A DNA stretch of 64,000 nucleotides from Daucus carota subsp. sativus (lineage: Eukaryota > Streptophyta > Magnoliopsida > Apiales > Apiaceae): NCBI RefSeq assembly GCF_001625215.2, contig NC_030387.2:30961606-31025605 (forward strand), written 5' to 3'. Every line of letters begins with the position of its first letter. The first letter of the stretch is position 1. Positions 35,745 to 49,254 of the stretch are shown here, in pieces. The notes below the pieces were generated by a model. It did no database searches, was not told the origin of the DNA, and saw only the letters and a program-made list of their open reading frames with translations. The position numbers and the translations under genes were made by a program.

Positions 35745-38700
35745 ATGGCCACAGCAGCCTTCAAATCCAGTTCAAGGAGATCAAATTCTGACAAGGCCCC
35801 ACCAAAGAGAAGAACACAAAGATCCTTAAGTGTGAGTGCTGTTTCAAGAAGAAGTGAATCTGACATTGATTCTGATTTCTTGATTACAAGAGACAATCCA
35901 CTTTTTTTATCCACCAAAGATTCACCACCTGCTCTGTACAGTACTAATGATGTTGATGATGTTAAAGTTGAGACCTTGGAATGTGAAATTGAATCTGGGT
36001 TGAAATCTGGGTTGAAAAGTGATGATGGGTCTGGTTTGAAATCGAATGTTGGCGAGAGGGGTCGTTCGATTAGTCGAAATGTCGATAATCGGAGAAAGAA
36101 TGGTGTTGGTAGGAGTTTGTCTAGAGGGCCTTCTGTTTATGGGGGAGCTTCTGAGGTGAGGAATTCAATTTCTTGTGTATTGATGTGAAATTTATTCAAG
36201 TGCAATCTATTATGGCCTGTAAACTATATATCTGCAAACTGCTTAGTGTGACTAGTGATTTGTACCTGGTTTGTAATGTTTGTCATGATACATGTATAAC
36301 TTAAATGGGGATTAATCCGTGATATGGAATTTGAAATTGATTCGGGTGGCTGGATCTTCATAAGTTAAGTGCGTTTAGTAACAGTTTTTAGGATGTGAAG
36401 TAACAAATACGAGTACAAAGTTGAATATTTGTTTAGGGGTATGATTTAGATCTTTTAAGTGATAACTGTTACAACAATCTACTACGATTAATACTATTTT
36501 AATTGCAATTGGAAATACACTACTTGATTCCTGAGCATGTCAGAGAGTTTGGAAGGAATCTATATAGGGAGTGATTAATGAACAATCACAACTTAGTATC
36601 TACACTTTCAATAGCTAGTTACTAGAAACTACTTTGACTAGTTATAGATGCATAAAGACTTGCTATATCTTCTAGGCTTTACACATAAGTACATTACTTA
36701 AGTCGTTTTAGTTCTCCAGCTTCTGTGACAGACTACTAGTCTACACTCTAAAACATGTACATCTAGGTTTTTTTAAAAGAATAAAATTAATTTAAATTTG
36801 TTTATTAGAAGGGCACGTAATTGACGCACTTCACTCTCAAGATATGACAATTATACATGTGAAGAAAAGTAGTGATATTGTAATTTTAGGAAGTGCTGTT
36901 GTTGAGAACTAAACTTGGTTTTTTGAATCGCTTTACAACAGCAAATTTGTTACTAAGAGATCTTCCTATATTCTTTTGTAAATGGATGTTGTTTTATTAG
37001 TGCTTTCAGTTTTGGCACCGACACTCATAAAGTTAGATGTTTATTTGCCTATAGAGTGAAGTGGAGCAAGAATCTGCTACATCAACTAATTACGGAAGCA
37101 TGAATAATTCAAGATCAGTATTAAGTAACGTGAGAAGATCTACTTCAGTAAGAAGAGGGGCCTTTGAGGTCTGGACTTGGAACTTACTTAAATTTATTGA
37201 TTGTGTTGGGATTTTTTCAAATCTGACATTATTTTAAACTGCACTTGCTAATCTTTGTAGTATGAAGTGGAAAGGGTGTCACCTAGACTATCGAACTATC
37301 AAAAGACAAGGAATTCGAACTCGAACATTGCATTTAGTGACAGACAAAAGAATATCAGGAATCAAGGCAGTGCACCACAAAGGACAAGCTTGCAATCAGT
37401 TTCCGGTCGCCATTCAGTTACCACAACTTCAGATGATTCTGTGGTGAGCTCTATACAAGATTAGCTGACTGTCAGATTTTTGTTATCTATCTTTATTTTA
37501 TCTAGTGATGCATTGAATGTTTAAAACATAATTTCTTTTCCAGACAAGTTTGCGAAATCCAAGTTGGGACGATGCATTCTCGACAGGTTCCATGTCGGAA
37601 GCAGAAGAGAAAACTATCAAAGCTGTTTGTGAACAGATGAAAGTGAGTTGCTTGTTCGATTAGATTTTGAAACACCGATGTGGTATTGACACTTGAGCAA
37701 TGATTTGCTTCAGTGATGTCAAATTATTGACTAAAGTTTTTTAAAATTGATTACATTGCAATTTACATGTTTTACTTTGGCTACTCCAGGGCAGTCACAT
37801 GGGAAGTGCCACTCCTACAAGTGATATTTATGAAACTGTTCGATCTGAAGTTCAACGTGCCATCTCTAGTATCCAAGATGACCTCGAAAATGTAAGCTGG
37901 CTTTTCCTTCTTCGAATTTATTTTGTTATTTTATCACAACTAATTTAGTCTCATGGAGAGTCCTTAAGTGAGCCTTATCTTATGTATTATGTTTACAGTT
38001 TTTATATTATTACTCATCATTTTATTAATCAAATATGTAGGCAGTTATGTTATGCGTGGCTTAGAGCCTAGTTCTCTTCTTGAAAGTAACTCCTAATCAG
38101 TATATATATAGCTCTTGCTTGCAAGTCTACTTTGTAATAAATTACTCCCTCCGTTCCGTTTTTGTTGATCCCATTTTCAATTTTCTTTCTCCCAAAAATA
38201 ATGTCCAAATCTAATAATTATGGTAAATTGATAAACCCTTTTCTTGTTATACACCTACAATTAAAATTGTTTTAAATTTAGGTAGTGATTTATCAAAAGG
38301 TAATTTTAGGATTAAAATTATAGTATTGGAAGTTATCAATGAATTAAATTTGATTGAATAAAAGGTAGATTTTGATAAGGGGACAATAAAGATGGATGGA
38401 GGGAGTAACATATTTATCAATTGCATGTCTTACTAATACTACATATCTGACTTTTGGAATCTTATTTTAATAATCTTTTTGCTGTATAATTCCTGCAGTC
38501 GTTAAGAAGAAGAAGCAATGCTACTGGAATTGCAACTGCAGATGTTACAAGTATTGCTCCTGACTCAGTCAAACCTGGTGCTGTAGAATTGGTCTTGGAC
38601 ATCAGAAGGGAATATGCCACAAAACTTGAGGAGGTAACTATGTAACCACTAGGCTTTTAAGTAGAGTATGATGAAGAAAATGACATCTTTTCCCTCTCTT

Positions 38701-39174
38701 CAAACTTCCTTTTCCCTCTCTTCAAACTTCCTTTTCAGTTTTATTATGTATGACACCAGTGAATTACTTAATTAGATTTATTTTTAAGCATTAGTTAGGG
38801 GCCTGCTTATTATAGTTATTGATGTTTGTAGATGTGCTATTGATGTACTTTTTGTAGAAAAGCATCCCTTTTTCCTTCATGGACTAATAACCATGTTCAT
38901 GTATAGGCTGATCTTACATGTTTAAGGACGGTTTTCTTGATTTAATCTTAGATTTAAACTAATAATGTCTTAATCAATGCAGTCTCAAGAACGGGCTAGA
39001 AAACTTCGATCAGATCTTGCAGTTGAGGAACATCGTGGTCAAGAATTAAGTAGAATACTGAAGGAGACACTTCCAGAACCGAAAGTATCTAGTCTTCAAA
39101 GATCTTACACAGGAAGAAGAGTAAGCAAAATATCTGTTCGCCAAGATTGTTAATATATTAAATCTCTGCCATTG

Positions 39175-39208
<34 letters not shown>

Positions 39209-41426
39209 GTGATATTACTGACAGTAGGTCTTTGAGCTCTGTTAGTCTGTTATTCCGCAATATATTCTTCTCTAAATGTGTAAACAGTCCAAATGTATGG
39301 GATTTCTTTTGGCTGAGCATGTAAAGCAATACTTAGCAATTCACATATAGTGTAAAATGTTGAGGCATAAAAGCAACTTGTTGCTAATACCTAATTCTAA
39401 TTTAACGTGAAGTTACTTTATTTTTAAAAGATTAGAGGTCTTTTTAATTTTATTTCGGGTTGCACCTCCGATAAGTCCCTAAATGGCACCAGAGATGCGA
39501 TGTGTGTATTATCTAAGGATATATACATTATATGGTATGTGGTACTTGGTACTTGGTGAGTATTATCTAAGGCTCTATACATTATATAGTACGGGAACAT
39601 ATACGGAGACGGGGACATGAAACGGTAATTTTAAAATTATGGGGGTACGGGTACGGCATTAATATATGAATATAATTTTCTTGTATATAAGATAGAGGTA
39701 ATATTCAACATCCAAATTATTAAGCATTAAACAAAAATCATAAAAGACATTATCATCCTCAATATCAACATCATCAGAAAGCAACTCATTCTCCATTTCA
39801 GGCTCATCAAGTTTCCGCAATTAGATATAGGGTTTCTCACTTTTTATTTAACTGGGGATGCATATTTTTGTCATTTTAGCACCCGAAAAGTCCCCATCTT
39901 TATTCAGCAGTCCCTGGATTTTTGTGGGCGTCCCTGTCCCCGGGACGTCCCCCAACTTTGGTACTTCACCTATTTGGCTGCGTCGAAAGTGTGATGATAT
40001 ATGTGTCTTTCTACTGATTTAATATCTAAACTATGAATAAGTTGCCACTTACATAATACAATTTCTTATTTGCTTAAAGATTGACGTGACTATATCTGTA
40101 TCTGATCAGCAGAGTAGCAGTGAACGGAAAAGGATGTCAAAACGTTTGACAGAAGAAGCCATGTCATATTTTGATGAATGTGTATCCATATCAACATTTG
40201 ATAGTTCTGATTTCTCAGCAGCGGAAGATGCACCAGTGAACTCCTTTCGAGATGCAAGGCTGGTGGGTTCCAGTTCATCGTTACCTGAAGTAACTCCGTA
40301 CATTTCGGCAACTAATGGCCCAATCAATTGTCTCAATCATAAAAAGGTTCAGTTCCTATTAGACCTGTATGTTATTATCATTTACTGTATAATCTACACA
40401 AATAATTGTATAACCTAATAACCATATCCATTGAGCATTTAAAATTCTCAGTAATCAATAATGATCAGTTCCAACTAATATGATGATGATAGACATAGGA
40501 GTAGGTTAACTAGATGTGCTTCTGTGAGTGAAACTCTCCAGTAAACAAATGGTATATTAATGATATAATGTTGCCTAATGTGTTAGAATAAGTTGCCAGG
40601 AAGTGTCATTTTTTTTAGTGATGAATGAGGTTTCTGGGATCATGACAGGAGGAAGGCAGAGTGACATCTTTGGTTCTTTTACCTTTACTTCATTCATGCT
40701 GCATGATCAGTGTTGTGTTCCTTTATGCTTATTTGTAAATTTTAACATGGTTCCAAGAACATTATCTCTTGTTTATTGTGAGCATGCTGCCATGTCATGT
40801 CATGCATAAAATAGAAGCACATTTTGCAAATCATAATTATTATTTTTGTTTCATATTTCAAAAATCTTTCCATTTTCTCAGTAGTAGATTTGTTATTATC
40901 CTTGCAAGAGTCTCAAATATATACTAATGGCTTGTTGAAATTCTAATATTGTTAGTTTTTTTGCTTGTTCAGTATTCACTAATAAATGTATATCATTTTT
41001 CTCTAATGATATCCTTGTGCTTAACAGGAAATAGTTGGTGATAGTCAGTTGTTGCATAGTCCCATGGATTCTGTTTTGCCTGCTAATGTCAGTCCTTTAG
41101 TATCTGCAATAGATGGAGGAGATAAGAATGCAGATTCTGGCAGAAAAACTCAGTTTTCGTTAGCTCGAGAACCAACATTAACCACTGGTCTTCAACAAGA
41201 GATCAAAAGTTACATAAAAAGTTCTGTAGACCTCGACAAAGATGAGACCAACTCAAAGATTGCAAAATCTGATTGCTTCAGCATAGAGGATTATGATCTA
41301 CAAGAGCATGCAGAAGGCTTGTTGTTTGACCGAGTATCATATAAGAACAGAATAGAATCGGGTAGTTTGCATCTCTGTACTGCTGGTATCGGTTTCTCAT
41401 TTTCACCATTTGCTTCTGTTTTATGA
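35745..41426 (+). CDS. Plant-specific conserved Ser/Arg-rich coiled-coil protein, unnamed
   Basis: Nine exons, every junction phase 0: 35745-36155, 37055-37168, 37261-37443, 37544-37642, 37790-37891, 38499-38633, 38983-39120, 40110-40346, 41028-41426 (1818 nt, 605 aa). Exon 8 could instead start at 40113, dropping one Gln. The first 240 residues are disordered and rich in Ser, Arg and Asn (RSLSVSAVSRRSE, RSISRN). A conserved block follows: WDDAFSTGSMSEAEEKTIKA, DIYETVRSEVQRAISSIQDD, KPGAVELVLDIRREYATKLE, ERARKLRSDLAVEEHRGQEL. These are helical and coiled-coil-like. Then SKRLTEEAMSYFDECVSIST and an acidic region precede the end, RIESGSLHLC...FSPFASVL. I recognise the family only as conserved in land plants; no biochemical function is known to me. 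The last intron and exon are the left edge of the 9.1-kb tandem array. Confidence 0.88.
38145..38405. mobile_element. Stowaway-type MITE in intron 5 of the coiled-coil gene
   Basis: Left end CTCCCTCCGTTCCGTTTTTG and right end GATGGATGGAGGGAG are inverted, flanked by TA on both sides (38143-38144 and 38406-38407). 261 bp. Confidence 0.85.
38690..38740. repeat. Short direct repeat in intron 6
   Basis: Two adjacent copies of CCCTCTCTTCAAACTTCCTT within a pyrimidine tract. Confidence 0.8.
39178..39210. repeat. (TA)n/(TG)n microsatellite in intron 7
   Basis: A short TA run passes directly into about eleven TG repeats, just after exon 7 of the coiled-coil gene. Confidence 0.85.
39585..39960. mobile_element. 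Possible transposon fragment in intron 7
   Basis: GC-richer words (GAGACGGGGACATG at the left, CCCTGTCCCCGGGACGTCCC at the right) bracket a stretch whose minus strand reads an acidic segment (ELLSDDVDIEDD). That resembles the acidic tail of hAT-type transposases, but no ends or target duplication were found, so this is tentative. Confidence 0.3.
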
Positions 41427-42639
41427 AATTTCTTTGAAGTTTATTTATGTTGATAAAATGAAATTTTGGAAATGTATGTACAAAGCCGGTATACCTGACC
41501 GAAATCAGTCAGTGGTGATGATAAAACAAGCTAAGGAATATGTGAAGAGATATCATACGAGGGGTTTATTATTAGTACATTTGACATATGCCATAACACT
41601 ATATATTGTTAATGTTCTTTTATGGGTTTTTTTTGTTCTATCTTGCTTAGACTTTTCTTTTTTCTGTATATATATTCTGCGACGGATTCTTAGGGCAAGT
41701 AGAGTCATCAGCTTGGTACACCACATGACATAAAATATATGGACACGGGTTTACTTTTCGAGTACACGAACACACAAAATGATTAAATTAAGTGCTGGAT
41801 ATACGTTACCATTATGGACATGACTTGTAAGTACATGAAATAAAATGTAAATAATAACTATATATTAGATACAAATACATTTATTTATATAAGCATACAT
41901 ATTTTTACGAAATCATATGTAAATATACATATATTTAATATAATTTATAAAAATATATTCAAAAATATGATATTATAATATATATGTAAATATATATCTA
42001 AAAATGTAAAATTTTATATGTTTATTTATTTATTTATATATTTATCTTTTTATTAACAGTGCATGAGAATACTACACGAAAATTACATGATAGTACACAA
42101 ACAAAAAAAATACAAAAAATTAAAACAGGTATGAATGTATATCATTCTCGAGATATAACACGATAGTAAATGATACAATATGAATGTAGCTTTGTTCTCA
42201 AGTCACAAACTCTAACTTCTTACGGGTGACATTAAAAAATAAAAATGAAATTTTTAGATTTAATTTGTATAGACGATATGTATAATTTTTCACGCACACA
42301 ATATATAATGGGAAAAATAATTGTGAAGATATGCTGGAGAGGCAAATTAGGGTGGAAAATCTATAAATTACTAAAGATATAATATTTATTATATTAATGT
42401 AACATAATATGGATTATATATGTTTATAATCTAATTTATTAAAAGTAAAAAATAAAAGGGTGTAAAAAATATTAAAGCCCGACTCGAATAACTTGTTCCG
42501 GTTTGCATAAAATAACTAAATTGGCGGGCGGAACATTTGACATAAAGCTAAAAGGCTAACTATACAAGAATATCTCAATTTGGAGGTAGTGGTATAATCA
42601 CATCAAAATACTGAGTGATACTTTATTTGCTCCACCGTT

Positions 42640-43792
42640 GTGGGTGATTACGAAGAGATGAATGATAACCTTGGATTCCTTCGAGCCCCTATGAGAGAAG
42701 GAGAGGTGGTACTAGAATCGGAACATGAAGAAACCGTAGATGGTGATTCTAGCGATCAAGTAATAGATGTCTATGAACTACATAATAGGATGTGGAGAGA
42801 TCGAAATGCTCCTGCAACTGGTTAAAGCGCAGAATGACAATGAGGTGTTTGATAGTGCTAAGCAGCGCTAGTCCCAGGAGCAAGCACGGAGAAAGCAAAT
42901 ATCTCGAGCACATGAGGGTTTCCTAAATAACATGCATGCTGAAAATGATGAAAGTATATAACGCTCAGGGTTTTGTGTATGGTATCTTCCCTGAGAATGG
43001 AAAGCCGTCATCAGAGCCTCGGACAATCTTCGTGAATGGTGGAAGGATAAAGTTAGGTTTGACAGGAATGGACCTGCCGCCATCGCAAAATATCAAGTCG
43101 ACAATTCCATTCAGAGCAAAAGAGATGACAACTCAACTCCCCTCACTCAGCTTTGCTAGAGCTTCATGATAGTAATCTTGGCTCACTTTTGTCTGCTCTG
43201 ACTCATCACTGTGATCCACCACAGAGGCGTTTCTCGTTGGAGAAGGGCATTGCCCCACCATGGTGGCCTATAGGGAATGAGGAATGACGGCCTCAATTAT
43301 GCATCCCTAAAGACTAGAGAATCCCTCCATATAAGAAGCCTCATGATCTGAAGAAATCTTGGAAGGCTGGGGTTTTAACTGCTGTGATCAAGCACATGTC
43401 TCCTAACATTTTCAAGATTCATAGGTTTGTGCGGCAATCCAAATGCTTGCAGGATAAGATGACACCCAAAGAGAGTGCCACTTGGCTGCCAATTATTAAT
43501 CAAGAGAATTCTTTATCACAAAAACTTTACCCTGATTTTGAGCCACACAAAACCTGTGATTGCTTACCATAAATCGTATCTTATATGTGAGACTAGTGAT
43601 TATGATGTCGATGAAGTGGAAGATATCGAGAAAATTGATGTTGAAGAGTGCCAGGCTCATGATGCTAACCTCTTTAACTTATAAAATGATGTAGTCAAAA
43701 AGAGGCTGATAGTGCCACCACCTGCTCTAGTTAAGGGAGAGCTTGTTGATGGAGTCATGGAATTTTTGCCGAAAAGAAAACAACCATCTAAT
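42640..43792 (+). pseudogene. EIN3/EIL-like transcription factor pseudogene, copy 1
   Basis: Reads as the N-terminal two thirds of an ethylene-signalling EIN3-like DNA-binding protein in several frames: [131 protein letters not shown]. The lesions: an extra A near 42804, a 4-bp ATGC duplication near 42933, a further shift near the SSEP segment, stops near 43140, 43285 and 43314, and loss of everything after the KRKQPSN segment. This copy also has GTG instead of ATG at its start and its own TAG at 42869. EIN3 genes lack coding introns, so whether it is retroposed cannot be judged. Confidence 0.9.
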
Positions 43793-45898
43793 GCGTTATG
43801 GCCATGAACAAGATTGGAGTCATTACATTTTTATAATATATAAATGGGTTTAATAAAATATTAAATTTGACCTGATTTAGATCACATAAAAATTATGTCT
43901 TGTCCAATTAAAATATTAAAATAATAACAACTATTTATCAAAAAATTAGATTTATCTAATCAAAATCAAAATTAAATCCATACTTTAACTAAAAGGCCGT
44001 GTTTGTAACAAACCATGACCAGATTTTTTTTCCTGAACAGTTTTCATTTCGAATTTTATTTTTCATATAAATTTCTGTGTAAAATTATAGCTGACTTGTT
44101 GATATAGAAGACGAGAAAGCTAGTATAAAAAAGATAATTTTATATTTTATTTTAGTTGAACTTTAACTTAATATCAACATGCCATAATATTAAACTTATT
44201 ATCATAATAATGCAATATTCCACCATACTTGAATAAGTGAAGTTTAAGAGATGTATGGACTATAAACATATTTTTCATTCACCAAATTTGATAAATAATA
44301 TCATTTTGTTCATGTTAAAAATAAACAATATATGATTTTGATAAAATATATTTTGACTAAAATGTCCAAATTTTTTTTAGAGAAAACTCGAAACTCGTAT
44401 ACATGATACTTTTATACACGTGCATTTTAAATTTTGTGTTTCATATAATTTTTTTGATAAAATCATAATTGCTTCAAAAAAAGACGAGAGAACCGGTATG
44501 AGATATAATCATCTTATTTAATATTTACCTTAATTTCAATATAACATAATATAACTCTATTAACTTATTTATAGGATGAGTTATAAACATATCTTTTTGA
44601 AATTTTTAAATATATTTTTGTTCATAATACGATAAAAATTATAATTGTAATCTTAATTGAAAATTAACATAAATTTGTGTTTACCTCGTTGACGAGATTA
44701 CAAAATTCTTATTATTCCAAAAAAAGGAATATATGATTAAAGAAAATAATTAGACTATCATTTAAGAAAAAGTTCTAAAATATAAAGATTATATAGAAAA
44801 AAAGGATATGGGGATAAGTTTCTATATGTGTCACACCACCCTCCTTTATATTTTGTTGGAGCAAGGCAACCTCAAGCTTTGACTCATAGTCTTGTATTTT
44901 TGTCAGGCTCAAGCGACTCTTTTCTTTCATTTCCCAGAAGCTGGTGAGCTTTTAATTCTTCAAGCCCCTTTGTTTTATTTATGTGTATATGCATATATAA
45001 TGTGTTCAACAATCATCGCTTTCGTTTCTTAATGTATCCACGTATCCACGCATATGTTCCTCATTTGTGTGTTTTTAGATGAAAGTAGGTCACTTTTTTC
45101 ATGTTGTTTATGCGTGTATGTTTGTTTAATATTAGACTTTGTGGAAAGATGCCGTCTTTATGTGTGTGGTTTTATGTGAAACTTTCGGTTTTAGAGAATA
45201 TTTGTGTTAGGATTCATGTAGCACATGTGTTAGAGGTTCTTTTGTTTGTTTTGTTCATGATTTGGTTCTTCCCCACATGAGTGTTTCAAAATCATTTATT
45301 GATTTTTCAATTGATTATTGCCGATTATCAAAATGGCATTGATATGGAATAATTCATTGTACTACTTCTATGTTAAATAATTAGCAAGTTTTTAGTTACT
45401 TTTCCTTTTTACCCTAGCAGGAATAAAAAATCAATTAACAGGAGATTTATTTATATGATGATAGGACTAAGAATGAAATGATGAGTTTGTATCTTATGCT
45501 GGCATCATCTTCTCCCTGTCGATTGGTGTTGCCTTCATTATGTTTTTCTTTTGTGGAATGTGCTAAACCCTAATTTGAATCTAAATTTTCTGTTGATGTG
45601 TGTTATATTTTATGGTTGGTTATTTTGTTGTCCTTTTGTTTTAGTACTCTATTTGGGCCTTTCATTTTTTAAAACGCCACTGCTATATTTTTATTAGGCC
45701 TATGCACATATTTAATTGATAGAATAATGTAGTTAATATTTTTTTAGAAATCAATTATAATTATTATGAAAAATGGTGATTACCAACGGAGTACCATATG
45801 AATAGTGTATGTCAATAGTTTGTAATTGTTAAAACGTCAAATGCTCTTCATCAAACATGAACAAGCCACTAACTTAGATATTTCTCTAAATCAGAACA

Positions 45899-46490
45899 AT
45901 GGAGTCGAGAACTGTAAAAAGGAAGAGATGCAACAAAATCAAGGAGAACGTGATTGAGGAAAGTCATGCATTAGTGATGAATTCTGCAAAGTTGGTTGAT
46001 GAAATTCAAGCAGCAAACGAAGATTTTGTAGAGTACTTCAAAAGCATGGGTGACAGACATTCGGAACTGATTTCCCAGGCAATGGGCATCAATGAACAAT
46101 ACGGGTAGGTTTTAGTATTTTTTTCATAATCCATTATGTCATTACAAAATTATGATACATATTTACAATCTTGTCAATTCACAGGTTCTTGATCTACTAA
46201 AGGGGAACAAAAGGGCAAGAGTGGGAGAGACCTCGGAGGTACATGAAAACCTCCCACCTTCATATGCGAGTGATGTTCGCAAATTCTTGGGCGACACTTA
46301 CACATCACTCGAAGGTCATTGTAAGGAATACAAGAAAGCATGCGAACAGATCACGAGGGAATTCGAGACGAGTTTCGAAGCATGGAAAATAAAATTAAGT
46401 GATCTCAAAGAACAGGGAGATGAAATGCAGAATCATGAGGTCGAGTTAGGTGTGCAGTTGACTGAATTCAAGAAAAATGTCAACCCCTGA
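45899..46490 (+). pseudogene. Small unrecognised coiled-coil gene, copy A of unit 1
   Basis: Coding exons 45899-46104 and 46185-46490, with a non-coding leader exon ending GCTG|GTGAGC at 44943 and a leader intron to 45894. Product segments: MESRTVKRKRCNKIKENVIE (basic start), ANEDFVEYFKSMGDRHSELI, then after the intron ARVGETSEVHENLPPSYASD, YKKACEQITREFETSFEAWK, ending FKKNVNP. Predicted about 170 aa, helical, possibly coiled coil, with a basic N-terminus that could target the nucleus. I recognise no family. The donor is good, but just after the acceptor this copy lacks four bases present in the other copies, so the normal splice puts exon 2 out of frame. Either it is dead or it uses another junction. 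Confidence 0.65.
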
Positions 46491-48659
46491 ATAAGTGCTA
46501 CTTGCCCATTAAGATAGTATGACTAAATATTTTAGAGACAAATCGAATCTCACAGAGATGAGATTTTTGTACACGTGCAATTTGAATTTTGTGTTTCATA
46601 TAATCTTTTCGATAAAATGGTAATTGCTTGGCAGAAAAGACAGAGAACTAATATGAGATATAATTTATCTTATTTAATTTTTAACTTAATTTCTATCTTA
46701 ATATCATATTTAGAGCTTATTTTTTAGGACAAACTATAAACATGTCGTTTTGAAATTTGTTAAATATTATAATTTTATTCATAATATGATAAAAATTATA
46801 TACAATTATAATTTAAAATTGAAAATTTACATAAATTTGCATCTACCACGTACTATTGAAAAGATTATAAAAAATATTAATTATTTTGAAATAAAAAAAA
46901 TGATTAAAGAAAATAATCAGAATATCACAATTTAAGTAAAAGTAGTAAAATATAAATATTATATAGGAAAAAAAAGCATTGGAATGTATTTGCCACATGG
47001 CCATCCTTTATATTTTATTGGAGCAAAGCAACCTGAACCTTTGAGTTGTAGTCTTGGTTGTTTTACAGGCTCCAACGACCTGTTTTCTTTCATTTCCAAG
47101 CTGGTGAGCTTTTAATTCTTCACGCCCTTCTGTTTATTTATATGTATATGCATATATCATGTGTTCAATGCTGTCATGTCTTGCTGTTTGTAATGTATCC
47201 GTGGATATAGGTTGCTCATTTTTTTGTTTTTAGCCTGAAGGTGGGTCCTTTTCATGTTGTTTATGTGTGTGTGTTTGTTTAATATTAGACTTTGTGGAAA
47301 TATGCCTTCTTTATGTGTGTAGTTTTGTGCGAAACTTTGTGTTTCAGGGAATATATATGTTGTTAGGATTACATGGAGTACATGTATTAGAGGTTCTGTT
47401 GTGTGTTTTGTTCTTGATTTGGTTCTTTGCAAAATGGGTGTGTTTGCAAATTATTTTATTGGTTTTTCAAATGATTATTGCTGATTTTAATCAAAATGGC
47501 ACTGATATGGAATAATTCATTGTACTACTTCTGTATTAAATGATTAGCAAGTATGACAACCCACTCCTTAGGTAAAACATATGATCATTATTTTTCTACT
47601 TGACCTAACTGTTAGGTAAAACATATGATCATTATTTTTCTACTTGACCTCACCGGGCTTTTATAAATAAGGCGAGAGATTGTTAGTGTCGACAGGGTTT
47701 GTCAAATATAGCCGTATAGAAATGCAATGTTCTGAAACTCTTTCTGCAGTATACTGAGTGATATTGTTTGCACACTTTGGTATGGTTTTCATACTAAAAC
47801 AACGGTGATAATTTATACAAAGTATGCTAATTACTATTTTGATTATCATCCCAATGGGGTATACTTTTATGGTGTATGTGTTTGGTCTGGCGTGTTGGGG
47901 TGTTGAACATGTCTAGACCAAACTGGCACCTTATCATAAATCATATCATAAATCAGATTTTATAAAATGTTTGTATCTGTAAAGTAACTGAGATAATTTT
48001 CTGGACAGACTTTTCTGAAATTCCCTTTTGGGCAATCCTCTCTTTATCTCTAAAAGGTCATCTGTTGGCTCAAATTTTCATCCATCTGTGTGAGTAAAGG
48101 TAGTTGATCTTGATGAGAGACATGTGTTCCGCGAGACTTTTTTATTTATAAATTTTTTCTTTTAGTGTGTGATTAATACTGGAAACACTGTTCTACTGCA
48201 GAACAATAAAAAAAAATAAAACAACTACAAAATAGTTGTTCCGCACTTTCTGAAAAGTGCATAACTGTTCTCATTTTTTGAAACCCTAATTTGAGTCTTA
48301 ATTTTCGGATGCTTGTGTTAGAGTTTATGGTTGGTTATTTTGTTGGGCATTTATTTAGTACTCTATTTCAGCCTTTCATTTTTTGAAACCACACTGCTGT
48401 TTTATTTTATTATATGTAAGAATTTATTTTATTATATGTAAGAATTTAGGCCTGTGATTGAACATATTTAATTGATAGAATAATGTAATTAATATATTTT
48501 ACAAATTAATTATAATTATTTTTTAAAAATGGTGATTACTAATATATAGAGTTTAGAGTGTATGGTAAAACACTAACTGCTCTTTCATCTATATATTGAG
48601 AACATCAAACATGAACAAGCCACTAACTTAGATATTTATCCATATATAGTTTCAGAACA

Positions 48660-49254
48660 ATGGGGTCGCCAACTACAAAAAGGAAAAGATGCAACAGAAT
48701 TTAGGAGAACATGGTTGAGGAAACTCATGCATTAGTGATGAATTCTGCAAAGTTGGTAATGAAATTCAAGCAACAAACGAAGATTTCATAAAGTACGTAC
48801 TTCAAAAGCATGTGACAGACATTCGGAATTGATCTCCCATGCAACGGGCATGAATGAACAATACGGGTGACTTTTAGTATTTTTTTCACAATCCATTATG
48901 TCATTACAAAATTACGATACATATTTTCAATTTTGGCAATTGATAGGGCCATTGTTGATCTACTGAAGGGGAACAAAAGGGCAAAGGGCAGGAGAGACCA
49001 CAAAGCTGCATGAAAACCTACCAACTTCGTATGCTACAGATGTTCGCAAATTCTTGGACGACACTTACACATCACTGGAATGTCATTCAAAGAAATACAA
49101 CCAAGCATGCGAACAGATCATAAGAGAATTTGAGACCAGTTTCGAAGCATGGAAAAAAATAAGTGATATCAAGGAACATGGAGATAAAATGCAGAATCAG
49201 AAGGCCGAGTTGCATGAGCAGTTTAATGAATTTAAGGAAAATGTCAACCCCTGA
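48660..49254 (+). pseudogene. Small coiled-coil gene, copy B of unit 1 (decayed)
   Basis: Homologous to the gene at 45899 along both coding exons. It has a TAG after the segment RKRCNRI, a one-base loss in the LVDEIQ region, and further indels. The second exon still reads CEQIIREFETSFEAWK and ends FKENVNP. Not functional. Confidence 0.8.
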